NCBI GenBank assembly: GCA_964494645.1 | Contig: CAZBSH010000039.1 | Span: 1 to 20,815, forward strand | Length of the DNA stretch: 20,815 nucleotides | From: Christensenella sp964494645 | GTDB lineage: Bacteria > Bacillota > Clostridia > Christensenellales > Christensenellaceae | Reading direction: 5' to 3' | Part shown: one piece after another, positions 1 through 7,918 of the stretch | Layout of the letters: every line of letters begins with the position of its first letter | How positions within the stretch are numbered: the first letter of the stretch is position 1 | Position numbers and translations under genes: made by a program | Notes under the pieces: generated by a model | Database searches by the model: none | Seen by the model: only the letters and a program-made list of their open reading frames with translations | What the model was told of the DNA's origin: nothing

Positions 1-2018
1 TACACAAGCACGCTCACCGTCGCCGCTTTAACGTCCTCGTCCTCTCCATACAAACGCGGCTTTGCCATTTCAATATACCAGTCACAAAACTCATTCCACG
101 CAAAATCATAAATCTTTTGCGACGCCAGCCCCAGGTCATACTTTTCCATACTGTCTGTGCATTCACGGATCGCAGCGTTGAGCTTACCCAATATCCACTG
201 GTCTGCAATATCCAGCCTTGCTTCGTCTATAGGCGCGACCTCGCCTTTTAAATTCATCATCACAAAACGCGACGCGTTCCATATCTTGTTTGCAAAATTA
301 CGCGCGGCTTCTACCTTTTCCCAGTAAAAACGCATGTCATTGCCCGGGCTCACGCCCATCGCAAGTGAAAAACGCAACGCATCCGCGCCATATTTGTCGA
401 TCACCTCAAGCGGATCAATACCGTTGTTCAAAGACTTTGACATCTTACGTCCTTCTCCATCGCGCACAATGCCATGGATATCCACCGTATGAAAAGGAAT
501 GTCACCCATAATCTCCAGTCCAAACATGATCATACGCGCCACCCAGAAAAAGATGATGTCATACCCCGTAACAAGCACGTCCGTCGGATAAAAATACTTA
601 AGTTCAGCGGTTTCGTCCGGCCATCCCAACGTAGAAAAAGGCCACAGCCCGGACGAAAACCATGTATCGAGCACGTCTTCTTCCTGTGTAAATACCGTAT
701 TGCCGCAATCCGGACACGTATCCGGCATATCTGTCGCCACAATCAGTTTTCCACACTCGCTGCATGTGTAAGCGGGGATTCTGTGCCCCCACCACAGCTG
801 GCGCGAAATACACCAGTCGCGTATATTATACAGCCAATTGAAGTAAATCTTTGAAAAGCGCTCGGGCACAAATTTAATACGCCCATCCTCCACTGCCTTG
901 ATCGCGGGATCGGCAAGTCCCTTCATCTTAACAAACCACTGCTTGGAGATGATCGGCTCGATCACCGTGTGGCAGCGATAGCAATGCCCGACGTTATGTG
1001 TATAGTCTTCGATTTTTTCCATCGCACCCTGCGCCTGCAAATCCGCGACGATCTGCTTACGCGCCTCATTGCGATCAAGCCCCGCGTACTTACCCGCGTT
1101 ATCCGCCATGCTGCCATCGTCGTTCATCACGCGCACGATGGGTAAATCGTGGCGCACGCCTACCTCGTAATCGTTCGGGTCGTGTGCAGGCGTGATCTTT
1201 ACCGCGCCCGTACCGAATTCCATATCCACATATTCGTCTGCAACCACGGGAATCGGCTTATTAAGCAGCGGCAATATCACATTTTTGCCGATCAAATGCG
1301 CATAGCGCACATCTTCCGGATTGACCGCGACCGCCGTATCACCGAGCATCGTTTCGGGGCGCGTCGTCGCGACCACGATTCCTTCGCCGCCGTCCTCCGC
1401 GCGATAACGCATATACCAAAGATGCGACGCCTGTTCCTCATATTCCACCTCAGCGTCAGAAAGCGCGGTCATGCAATCCGGACACCAGTTGATGATACGG
1501 CTGCCCTGATAAATAAGACCTTTTTCGTACAGGCGCACAAATACCTCGCGCACCGCACGGCTGCATCCTTCATCCATTGTAAAGCGCTCGCGCTCCCAAT
1601 CAAGCGACGAGCCAAGCTTTTTTAACTGTTCCACGATGCGTCCGCCGTATTTTGCTTTCCATTCCCACGCGCGTTCCAAAAACCCCTCGCGCCCAAGGTC
1701 TTCCTTCGCGATTCCCTCTTCGCGAAGCGCATCCACGATCTTTACCTCCGTCGCGATGCTCGCGTGATCCGTTCCCGGCATCCAAAGCGCGGAATATCCC
1801 TGCATCCGCTTGGTACGGATGATCGCGTCCTGTATCATATTATCAAGCGCGTGCCCCATATGAAGCTGCCCCGTAATGTTGGGCGGCGGGATCACAATAG
1901 CAAATGGTTTCTTCTCAGGGTCTGCAACCGCGTGAAAATACCCTTTTTCCATCCACAACTCATATAATTTTGTTTCTGTTTGCTTTGGATCATACGTCGT
2001 GCTCAATTCTTTTTGCAT
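1..2018 (-). CDS. valS: valyl-tRNA synthetase (partial, C-terminus off the window)
   Basis: Class I aminoacyl-tRNA synthetase that charges tRNA-Val in the cytoplasm. The frame is open for 672 codons from an ATG at 2018 to the window edge; the family is usually about 880 residues, so roughly 200 residues (the anticodon-binding end and C-terminal coiled coil) are missing. The N-terminus has PPPNITGQLHMGH with the HIGH-type HMGH at residues 53-56, and KMSKS lies at 525-529. Between them are the editing domain and several Cys pairs (CPDC, CYRC, CSEC, CPDC) typical of zinc knuckles in this family. The start is set by GGAGG at 2026-2030, eight bases upstream. The small membrane protein gene lies only 21 bases upstream, so the two are probably cotranscribed. 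There is no room for a T-box leader. Confidence 0.97.
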   Translation of the reverse strand, partial: MQKELSTTYDPKQTETKLYELWMEKGYFHAVADPEKKPFAIVIPPPNITGQLHMGHALDNMIQDAIIRTKRMQGYSALWMPGTDHASIATEVKIVDALREEGIAKEDLGREGFLERAWEWKAKYGGRIVEQLKKLGSSLDWERERFTMDEGCSRAVREVFVRLYEKGLIYQGSRIINWCPDCMTALSDAEVEYEEQASHLWYMRYRAEDGGEGIVVATTRPETMLGDTAVAVNPEDVRYAHLIGKNVILPLLNKPIPVVADEYVDMEFGTGAVKITPAHDPNDYEVGVRHDLPIVRVMNDDGSMADNAGKYAGLDRNEARKQIVADLQAQGAMEKIEDYTHNVGHCYRCHTVIEPIISKQWFVKMKGLADPAIKAVEDGRIKFVPERFSKIYFNWLYNIRDWCISRQLWWGHRIPAYTCSECGKLIVATDMPDTCPDCGNTVFTQEEDVLDTWFSSGLWPFSTLGWPDETAELKYFYPTDVLVTGYDIIFFWVARMIMFGLEIMGDIPFHTVDIHGIVRDGEGRKMSKSLNNGIDPLEVIDKYGADALRFSLAMGVSPGNDMRFYWEKVEAARNFANKIWNASRFVMMNLKGEVAPIDEARLDIADQWILGKLNAAIRECTDSMEKYDLGLASQKIYDFAWNEFCDWYIEMAKPRLYGEDEDVKAATVSVLV

Positions 2019-2039
2019 CGTCTTTCCTCCAAAAAATGA

Positions 2040-2225
2040 TTAGATGAAAACGAGCAGGAATCCGGCGACCGCGCATCCCAGCCCAATAAATTTCCATACG
2101 ATATCCGCGTGCTCATACGAAAACCGGCTTGCGATCCGCTTGGCGCTAAACGAGATAACCGCGCCCACAGCCAGCAGTATAAGTGCAAAAATCTGCAATG
2201 ATGTAATATGTGAGAAAAAATCCAT
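2040..2225 (-). CDS. small two-helix membrane protein
   Basis: Not a family I recognise. The 61-residue product begins MDFFSHITSLQIF and has two hydrophobic segments (about residues 10-26 and 46-61) joined by a basic, polar stretch (KRIASRF...). It ends within the second helix with no tail. I prefer the ATG at 2225, preceded by GGTAGAAGA. An in-frame TTG at 2246 would give 68 residues, but it lacks a ribosome site and lies only about 11 bases from the predicted transcript start. The stop is 21 bases before valS, so it probably forms the first cistron of that transcript. The hydrophobic pattern and its own promoter argue that it is real, but a gene this short could be a fortuitous frame. Confidence 0.55.
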   Translation of the reverse strand: MDFFSHITSLQIFALILLAVGAVISFSAKRIASRFSYEHADIVWKFIGLGCAVAGFLLVFI

Positions 2226-2263
2226 TTCTTCTACCGTTTCATTCAAAATTTCGTTGTCGATAT

Positions 2264-2292
2264 ATTATAGCATAAAAAAAACACAAATTGAA
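2264..2292 (-). promoter_or_regulatory. promoter for the small membrane protein and valS
   Basis: On the minus strand there is a perfect -10 TATAAT (2264-2269) with an extended TGC just before it, and TTCAAT (2287-2292) 17 bases upstream as a -35. The predicted start is near 2257, leaving a leader of only about 30 bases before the ATG at 2225. Confidence 0.65.
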
Positions 2293-2368
2293 TTGTTTTA
2301 GCGTTCAGTCCGCATGATATTCATATGTAAAATTTTTGCACATTGCTGTTTTACATGCGTATTTCGGT

Positions 2369-2374
2369 TATAAT
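2369..2374 (+). promoter_or_regulatory. -10 box of the ppk1 promoter
   Basis: A perfect TATAAT lies 32 bases before the ppk1 ATG. The -35 region is poor (no good match 16-18 bases upstream; TTGCTG at 2343-2348 is 20 bases away). An in-frame TTG upstream of this box (2343) would therefore lie outside the transcript, which supports the start at 2406. Confidence 0.5.
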
Positions 2375-2405
2375 AAAGGAAAATGTACATTCTCGAGGTA
2401 ATACT

Positions 2406-4496
2406 ATGGGCGAAAACAAACACAAACACCTTCTAAACAGGGATTTAAGCTGGCTCAAATTCAACGAGCGTGTTTTGGAGGAAGCCGAGGACAAAGCAAA
2501 TCCCCTTTTTGAGCGACTCAACTTCGTATCTATTTATCAAAGCAATCTCGCGGAATTTTTGATGGTGCGTGTGGGCGGCTTGCACGACCGTCTGCTTTTA
2601 AAAAAAGATTCCATTGACAAGATGTCCGGCATGACGACATGCGAACAACTGCGCGCGATCCACAAAGAAATTCGCAGACTGACTCCACGTAAAAACCGGG
2701 TACTCATAGAAATCCTTGAAGCGCTGGAAGATCACGGCATCTTTTATAAGGCGGGAAAACACCTGACCAAGTATGAGGAACGTTTTTTAGAGCGCTATTT
2801 CGAGCGCAATGTACTGCCGTTATTATCACCGCACATCATCGACAAGCATCATCCATTCCCGTTTTTGCAGAATAACACGGTGCATATCGCCGTTCTTCTG
2901 AAAACCAAGGATGGTACGCAGCTCGGCATCATCCCCGCAAACGGATATTTTGAGCGCCTACTCCTCATGCCCAGCAAATATATCAAGTTCACGCTCATTG
3001 AGGACTTGGTTTTTCACTTTGCGGCACGCGTTTTTCCCAAGCATAAGATCATCGCAAAGAGCATTTTTTCTGTTACACGCAACGCGGATATTGACGCGGA
3101 TGAAGCGTTTTTCGATTATGATATGTCTTACCGCGACATCATGGAAATCATTGTCAAAAAACGTAAAAAGCTGGAACCGGTGCGCCTCGATATCTCCCGC
3201 AGTCAAAATGAAGAAATCACGAAGCTGCTGACAAAAAACCTGAAGCTGACAGATGACGAGGTCTTTTTCAACGAAACGCCAACCATCCTTTCCTTTGTAT
3301 CCGATTTGAGGGATCAGCTCACCGACCCGAAATTCGCGCCGCTTTTTTATCCGCCGCTCACGCCGCAACCATGCGCACAGCTTGATACCGCGCAATCGTT
3401 GATCTCGCATATCCAAAAGAAGGACGTATTGCTTTCTTTTCCATATCAGGATATCAAAGCTTTCGTGAGGCTTTTGGACGAAGCTGCCACCGACCCAAAA
3501 GTCATTTCCATCAAAATCACGCTGTATCGCGTGGCGCGTCATTCCAAAATCGTGGACGCGCTGATACGCGCGGCGGAAAACGGCAAGGAGGTCATTGCTG
3601 TCGTGGAGCTGCGCGCGCGCTTTGACGAACAAAACAACATCGACTGGTCACGCCGTTTACAGGACGCGGGGGTGTCTATCATTTATGGCATTGAAGACTA
3701 CAAAGTCCATTCCAAGCTGCTGCTCATCACGCGCAAGGAAAAGAAAGGGCTTTCGTTTATCACGCAGATCGGCACGGGCAACTATAATGAATCCACCGCG
3801 AAGCTATATACCGATCTTTCTCTTTTGACAGCCAACGAAGATATCGCGATGGCGGCGCAAGACGTATTCAAAAGCCTTTGTATGGGCAGTCTTGTCGAAA
3901 ATTCTGACTTGCTGATGGTTTCTCCCCTTACGTTGAAGCCCGCAGTATTACGTGGTATCGACCGCGAGATCGCGCTCGCAAAATCCGGTGCGCGCTCAGA
4001 GCTTATCTTTAAGCTCAATTCTTTAAACGATATCGATGTCATAAAAAAACTCATCGAGGCTTCGGACGCGGGTGTTACTATACACATGCTGATCCGCGGC
4101 ATCTGCTGCCTGAACGTAGAGCAGACAGGTCGCACACGCAATATCCACATCACAAGCATTGTCGGGCGCTTTTTAGAGCATTCACGCGTTTATATGTTCG
4201 GCACGCGTGATCGTCGCAGAATATATATATCCTCCGCAGACTTCATGACGCGCAACACGCAGCGGCGTGTAGAAGTTGCCGTTCCCGTCCTTTCCTCCGA
4301 CTGTAAACAAGCCATCGAGGATATGATGGCATTGCAGCTTTCAGACAACGTAAAGGCACGCCGTCAGACGGACAAAGGTAACTACCAAAAGGACGTGCTC
4401 CCTCCGGGTACGCCGCTCCTCGATAGCCAGCTCGAACTCTTTCGGCTGGCTTATGAACAGGCCGGCACACCTCTTCCCCCGTGTCTAGAAAAGTAA
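2406..4496 (+). CDS. ppk1: polyphosphate kinase 1
   Basis: Reversibly transfers the gamma-phosphate of ATP to a growing inorganic polyphosphate chain, giving phosphate and energy storage. The 696-residue product has the usual family length. It starts at an ATG preceded by GAGGT at 2395-2399; an in-frame upstream TTG lies before the -10 box and is rejected. The N-terminal part carries LLNRDLSWLKFNERVLEEA, the middle HHPFPFLQNN, and the catalytic half SIKITLYRVARHSKIVDALI. Two conserved histidines are visible: His435 in YKVHSKLLLI and His592 in FLEHSRVYMF. These carry the same numbers as the phosphoryl-accepting and second essential histidines described for the E. coli enzyme. No exopolyphosphatase gene adjoins it. 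It is followed directly by a strong terminator, so it is probably monocistronic. Confidence 0.97.
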   Translation: MGENKHKHLLNRDLSWLKFNERVLEEAEDKANPLFERLNFVSIYQSNLAEFLMVRVGGLHDRLLLKKDSIDKMSGMTTCEQLRAIHKEIRRLTPRKNRVLIEILEALEDHGIFYKAGKHLTKYEERFLERYFERNVLPLLSPHIIDKHHPFPFLQNNTVHIAVLLKTKDGTQLGIIPANGYFERLLLMPSKYIKFTLIEDLVFHFAARVFPKHKIIAKSIFSVTRNADIDADEAFFDYDMSYRDIMEIIVKKRKKLEPVRLDISRSQNEEITKLLTKNLKLTDDEVFFNETPTILSFVSDLRDQLTDPKFAPLFYPPLTPQPCAQLDTAQSLISHIQKKDVLLSFPYQDIKAFVRLLDEAATDPKVISIKITLYRVARHSKIVDALIRAAENGKEVIAVVELRARFDEQNNIDWSRRLQDAGVSIIYGIEDYKVHSKLLLITRKEKKGLSFITQIGTGNYNESTAKLYTDLSLLTANEDIAMAAQDVFKSLCMGSLVENSDLLMVSPLTLKPAVLRGIDREIALAKSGARSELIFKLNSLNDIDVIKKLIEASDAGVTIHMLIRGICCLNVEQTGRTRNIHITSIVGRFLEHSRVYMFGTRDRRRIYISSADFMTRNTQRRVEVAVPVLSSDCKQAIEDMMALQLSDNVKARRQTDKGNYQKDVLPPGTPLLDSQLELFRLAYEQAGTPLPPCLEK

Positions 4497-4509
4497 ACAA
4501 AACCATTGA

Positions 4510-4541
4510 AAAAACGCTTGACAATTCAAGCGTTTTTGTTT
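4510..4541 (+). terminator. rho-independent terminator of ppk1
   Basis: A perfect 12-bp stem (AAAAACGCTTGA, 4510-4521, with its complement at 4526-4537) closes a CAAT loop, and its 3' arm ends in a run of five T. It starts 13 bases after the ppk1 stop. The stem also contains the TTGACA -35 box of the next promoter. Confidence 0.85.
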
Positions 4542-4546
4542 ATCTT
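4518..4546 (+). promoter_or_regulatory. promoter of the marR-MATE operon
   Basis: A consensus -35 TTGACA (4518-4523), a 17-base spacer and TATCTT (4541-4546) as the -10. The predicted start is near 4553, with a leader of about 29 bases. The -35 sits inside the inverted repeat CTTGA-CAAT-TCAAG of the ppk1 terminator. A second possible inverted repeat TTAAT...ATTAA flanks the start region (4545-4567). Either could be the operator of the MarR protein; this is inference. Confidence 0.65.
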
Positions 4547-4581
4547 AATACTTGACTTAGCAATTAATTTCGGAGGTATTT

Positions 4582-5028
4582 ATGCGTAATCAACAGGTAG
4601 AACGGATCGGGAAGCAAATTTCCATCCTGTACCGGCAAATCCAAAAATTTATCAATAAGCAGATGCAGCCTTACGGGCTGAAATATTCTGATCACGCCTT
4701 TTTGATCCACATATCCCAAAATCCGGGGATCAACCAGCGTTGTCTCGCTCGTCTTCTGAGTATCGACGAGGCGGTTGTGACGCGCGCGCTCAAAAAGCTG
4801 GAGGACAACGGCTTTGTGCTGCGTGAAAAAGACGCAGGAGACATGCGGTCTTTTTGCCTGTACCTGCAACCTCGCGGACAGGAACTGATCCCCGCATTGA
4901 TAGAAACCTTTAACGCGCTGGACGCTGTGCTCGCACAGGGTTTCGACACGGATTCGCTTACAACACTGCGCACACAGATTGACAGAATGACAGAAAATGC
5001 GTGCATTGCAAATGAGGAGGAACACTAG
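4582..5028 (+). CDS. MarR-family transcriptional regulator
   Basis: A 148-residue winged-helix repressor of the usual MarR size. The recognition region reads INQRCLARLLSIDEAVVTRA (residues about 50-69), followed by LKKLEDNGFVLREKDAGDMR, the typical helix-turn-helix and wing with its acidic-arginine DxR pattern. Flanking helices at both ends would form the dimer interface. The start has CGGAGG five bases upstream. The stop is three bases before a MATE pump gene whose ribosome site lies inside this gene's end, so the two are translationally coupled. By analogy with other MarR-pump pairs, it probably represses its own operon and releases DNA on binding a toxic compound; the ligand is unknown. 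Confidence 0.93.
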   Translation: MRNQQVERIGKQISILYRQIQKFINKQMQPYGLKYSDHAFLIHISQNPGINQRCLARLLSIDEAVVTRALKKLEDNGFVLREKDAGDMRSFCLYLQPRGQELIPALIETFNALDAVLAQGFDTDSLTTLRTQIDRMTENACIANEEEH

Positions 5029-5031
5029 GAT

Positions 5032-6426
5032 ATGGAACAAGTCATCAAAAGCAATCCACTTGGTAGTGAGAAAATAAGCAAATTGCTGATAAAATTTGCT
5101 GTTCCCAGCATCATCGCGATGCTGGTGAGCGCTCTTTATAACATCGTCGACCAGATCTTTATCGGTCAAAGCGTGGGTATGCTGGGGAACGCCGCAACAA
5201 ACGTCGCTTTTCCGCTCACCACCATCTGCACCGCGATCGCCCTTTTGTTCGGCATCGGCGGCGCTGCAAACTTTAACTTGTCCATGGGCGCCAAAAAAGA
5301 AAAAACAGCAGCGGATTTTGTGGGCAACGCGCTTTTGATGCTTTTGATATGCGGCGTCGTTTTGATGCTTGCCGCACAAATCTTCTTGGAACCAATGATG
5401 GTTACCTTTGGCGCAACGCCTGATGTTTTGGGGCACGCGATGACCTATACGAGCATCACCTCCTTCGGTTTCCCTTTTTTGATTTTTGCAACGGGCGCAA
5501 GCAACCTGATCCGCGCGGACGGAAGCCCGAAATTTTCGATGATCTGCGTATTGATCGGCGCAATGATCAACACGATCTTAGATCCTGTCTTTATCTTCGG
5601 TTTTAATATGGGCATGGCAGGCGCCGCGCTCGCAACCATTCTCGGACAGATCGCTTCTGCTTGTATGGCAGCTTATTACATGATCTTTCGTTTTAGAACA
5701 ATCAAACTCACTCGCTCTATCCTTCGCGTAAAGGCAAGACGGACGCGCGCGATCATGGGGTTGGGCGCGGCAGCATGCTTTAATCAGCTTGCGATGATGG
5801 TCGTACAGATCGTGCTCAACAACGTGCTCACCTATTACGGCGCGCTTTCCGCCTACGGAAGCGAGATACCGCTTGCGGTCGTGGGCATCATCATGAAGGT
5901 CAACATGATTTATATGTCCATCATCATCGGCATCGCACAAGGCTTACAGCCCATATCCAGCTTCAATTACGGCGCAAAAAATTACGGACGCGTGCGCGAA
6001 ACATATACGAAGGCCATTACTGTCGCGACGGTTATTTCTGTGATCGCTTTTCTTGCCTTTCAGCTCTTTCCGCGCGAAATCATTGGCATATTCGGTTCGG
6101 GCAGCGACGCATATTTCCATTTTGCCGAACGGTGCTTCCGCATTTTCCTGATGCTCACCTTCTTAAACGGCTTGCAACCCGTTTCCTCTAACTTCTTCTC
6201 GTCCATCGGAAAAGCAACGCGCGGTATCTGGTTGTCCCTTACGCGGCAGATCCTATTCCTGCTGCCGCTTATCCTCATCCTTCCCGCAATACTCGGCATC
6301 GACGGCGTGATGTACGCAGGTCCTGTCGCGGACGGTATGGCGGCATTGGTTGCGATCCTGCTTGTCAGCCGCGAAATGAAGCTGTTAAAAAAGCTCGAGC
6401 GTGAAACAATACCGGCAGTTACATGA
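5032..6426 (+). CDS. MATE-family multidrug/cation efflux transporter
   Basis: An integral membrane antiporter of 464 residues, the usual MATE length, with about 12 hydrophobic helices. Recognisable family segments are KFAVPSIIAMLVSALYNIVD (about 22-41) followed by QIFIGQSVG, the loop ARGASNLIRADGSPKFSMI-like region near 155-170, and in the second half GIAQGLQPISSFNYGAKNYG (about 302-321), which repeats the first-half pattern as expected for two pseudo-symmetric MatE domains. It should export drugs or metabolites using a sodium or proton gradient; the substrate cannot be read from sequence. The ribosome site GAGGAGG overlaps the end of marR, three bases before this start. It is the last gene of the operon and is followed by a terminator. 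Confidence 0.95.
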   Translation: MEQVIKSNPLGSEKISKLLIKFAVPSIIAMLVSALYNIVDQIFIGQSVGMLGNAATNVAFPLTTICTAIALLFGIGGAANFNLSMGAKKEKTAADFVGNALLMLLICGVVLMLAAQIFLEPMMVTFGATPDVLGHAMTYTSITSFGFPFLIFATGASNLIRADGSPKFSMICVLIGAMINTILDPVFIFGFNMGMAGAALATILGQIASACMAAYYMIFRFRTIKLTRSILRVKARRTRAIMGLGAAACFNQLAMMVVQIVLNNVLTYYGALSAYGSEIPLAVVGIIMKVNMIYMSIIIGIAQGLQPISSFNYGAKNYGRVRETYTKAITVATVISVIAFLAFQLFPREIIGIFGSGSDAYFHFAERCFRIFLMLTFLNGLQPVSSNFFSSIGKATRGIWLSLTRQILFLLPLILILPAILGIDGVMYAGPVADGMAALVAILLVSREMKLLKKLERETIPAVT

Positions 6427-6460
6427 CATTCGTGTGATCGCTCTGCTATCCTAAACAGAA

Positions 6461-6495
6461 CAAAACCGACGGAATTTTCCGCCGGTTTTTTATAT
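6461..6495. terminator. terminator, probably bidirectional
   Basis: AAAACCG-A-CGGAA pairs with TTCCG-C-CGGTTTT with a single mismatch on the plus strand, followed by six T. On the minus strand the mismatch becomes a G-U pair and four T follow. It lies between the converging MATE and lipoprotein genes and can serve both. Confidence 0.75.
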
Positions 6496-6514
6496 TATTT
6501 GCTATTCTGATTCT

Positions 6515-6940
6515 TTATTTCCTTGTAAACACACTGATCGCATCGTTTGCTTCGACCGTCAGCGTATCTTCGTCAATAAGCCCTTTTTGCGTTTCGCCGT
6601 TTACCTCAAATGTCACTTCGGCACCCGTTTGTTCCCACGTGCCAAGAACCTCTTGTCCGGCAGCGCCTGCTACGAATTTACCGTCGCTTTGAAACTCATA
6701 ATACATTTCGCCTACTTCCGCAACAAGCTCTTCCCCCGTAACCGTCTGATCTCCCTGCGTAACGCTCAAGACTTCCCATCTGCCTTCTACGGATGCAGCA
6801 CCGTTTTGTTCAGTGTCACCTTCCTGTGCCGAAGTCGAAGTCGGCGCAGCAGCAGGCGCGGAACAAGCCACCATTACCGCGCACAACAGCACACATAACA
6901 GCAAAAACGAAATCATCTTTATACTTTTTTTCATCATCAT
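6515..6940 (-). CDS. small secreted lipoprotein, lipocalin-like domain
   Basis: A 141-residue predicted lipoprotein. Residues 1-25 form a signal peptide (basic MMMKKSIK, then a Leu/Val-rich core) ending in MVA before Cys26, the probable lipidation site; Met at -3 is a slightly unusual lipobox residue. A low-complexity Ala/Ser/Thr/Glu linker (27-50) leads to a beta-rich domain with the pattern VEGRWEVLSV ... MYYEFQSDGKFVA ... LGTWEQTGAEVTFEVNG, like small lipocalin-like stress lipoproteins of Firmicutes. Its ligand is unknown. The first ATG is chosen because AGGAG lies five bases before it. The membrane protein gene 32 bases upstream is probably cotranscribed. Confidence 0.85.
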   Translation of the reverse strand: MMMKKSIKMISFLLLCVLLCAVMVACSAPAAAPTSTSAQEGDTEQNGAASVEGRWEVLSVTQGDQTVTGEELVAEVGEMYYEFQSDGKFVAGAAGQEVLGTWEQTGAEVTFEVNGETQKGLIDEDTLTVEANDAISVFTRK

Positions 6941-6972
6941 GTTCTCCTGTTAGATACATAAAATTACAGGGA

Positions 6973-7236
6973 TCAACCCATTGCCATAGCCGTTATGCCG
7001 ACAAGCATAACGATCATCATAATTACCGCAATCATTGACCATACCGTTAAAATGATACCGATGACCATACCGATGCGCGCTTTTGTATCCGTGTGATTGA
7101 CTTTTAGCATCTTACGACCCTTTACCCACGCAATGATGGCAAAAACAAGGCCTATGAGAGACAAAAAGCTCACTGCCGGGATATATGAAAGACCTGTGCA
7201 AACCGCGGCGATCAAACCTAAAATCAAAGCTGTCAT
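6973..7236 (-). CDS. small membrane protein, DUF4190-like
   Basis: An 87-residue hydrophobic protein with three or so membrane segments: 3-22, 23-39 and 56-85. A short basic loop (KGRKMLKVNHTDTKAR) lies between the second and third. The arrangement of glycine-rich helices around a basic loop, then ARIGMVIGIILTV, resembles DUF4190 proteins; function unknown. An AAAGGAGG ribosome site lies seven bases before the ATG. It precedes the lipoprotein gene by 32 bases and both probably form one transcript. I could not find a convincing promoter; TATAAG near 7274 lacks a matching -35. Confidence 0.75.
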   Translation of the reverse strand: MTALILGLIAAVCTGLSYIPAVSFLSLIGLVFAIIAWVKGRKMLKVNHTDTKARIGMVIGIILTVWSMIAVIMMIVMLVGITAMAMG

Positions 7237-7428
7237 AATCGTTCCTCCTTTCGCCGTTATTCTGTACGATATCTTATAGAAAATGCAAGAAAATGCTTGA
7301 CTGGAACTAGTATATATCAGGATATGGCTTGGTTACTTTCGCCTGCGCGAAACGACCAGAAAACGTCACGAAACGATCATTCCCTTTGCCATTTCCATAT
7401 TATGGATGCCACTCCTGCTTTTAAGCAC

Positions 7429-7457
7429 AAAAAAACGGGAAGCTTTTCAGCCTCCCG
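7429..7457 (-). terminator. terminator of the DUF1622-Mrp-C_GCAxxG operon
   Basis: On the minus strand CGGGAGGCT-GAAA-AGCTTCCCG forms a 9-bp stem with one G-U pair and a GAAA tetraloop, followed by seven T. It begins 21 bases after the cysteine-rich gene's stop. The stretch 7237-7428 between this and the next gene shows nothing else I can support. Confidence 0.85.
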
Positions 7458-7477
7458 CGGTTTCTACCATCCTGTTT

Positions 7478-7918
7478 TTACAATCCTTTTTCCACAATCG
7501 CCGCGGCGCACTCCACAAGCTCCGCGCACGGTCGTTTTTTATAATATTCCGCCGTTCGCTCGGCGGGTTCTGTCTCCTTTGGTATTTCCACCAGACCCAA
7601 AAGTTCCTTACACACGATAGAACCGTTTTCCGCCTTAAACTGCTCTGCCAAATCACGAATACGCTTATAATGTTCCTTCTTGCCCTCTTTATCTTCCGGC
7701 GAGGTATAGCCACGCTTCATGCCTTCCACGATGAACATGCCCGTGACCGCGCCGCACACTTCACGCAGCTGCCCCATACCACCGCCAAACGATGCGGCGA
7801 TCTTCAGCGCCGCCTGTTTATCAAGACCTACCTCGTTTGCGTATGCGAGCACAACTGCCTGACAGCAATTGTACCCTTCCTTAAAATAGGCTTCCGCCTG
7901 CTTTGATTTCTCACTCAT
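7478..7918 (-). CDS. C_GCAxxG_C_C family cysteine-rich protein
   Basis: A 146-residue cytoplasmic protein of the family named for its conserved cysteine pattern. Here the pattern is YNCCQAV (Cys18, Cys19), FGGGMGQLREVCGAVTG (Cys55), then Cys103, Cys131 and Cys137. Family members are thought to be redox-active or metal/cluster-binding, but no reaction is established that I can name. The rest is helical and charged. The ATG overlaps the stop of the upstream Mrp gene in an ATGA arrangement, so translation is coupled. The pairing with a P-loop cluster-carrier ATPase suggests, as inference, that this protein receives or handles an iron-sulfur cluster or a redox cofactor. Confidence 0.88.
   Translation of the reverse strand: MSEKSKQAEAYFKEGYNCCQAVVLAYANEVGLDKQAALKIAASFGGGMGQLREVCGAVTGMFIVEGMKRGYTSPEDKEGKKEHYKRIRDLAEQFKAENGSIVCKELLGLVEIPKETEPAERTAEYYKKRPCAELVECAAAIVEKGL

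Noticed and set aside
2958..3632. A 224-codon minus-strand frame within ppk1.
   Set aside because: Antisense to the catalytic region of ppk1, whose frame carries the conserved histidines.
4564..5436. A 290-codon minus-strand frame across marR and the MATE start.
   Set aside because: Antisense to two well-supported genes with overlapping translational signals; its product is Cys/His-rich with no recognisable family.
7279..7297. A short direct repeat AGAAAATGC, twice in a row, upstream of the small membrane protein gene.
   Set aside because: Only nine bases and two copies, with no promoter geometry around it; too little to call a regulatory site.
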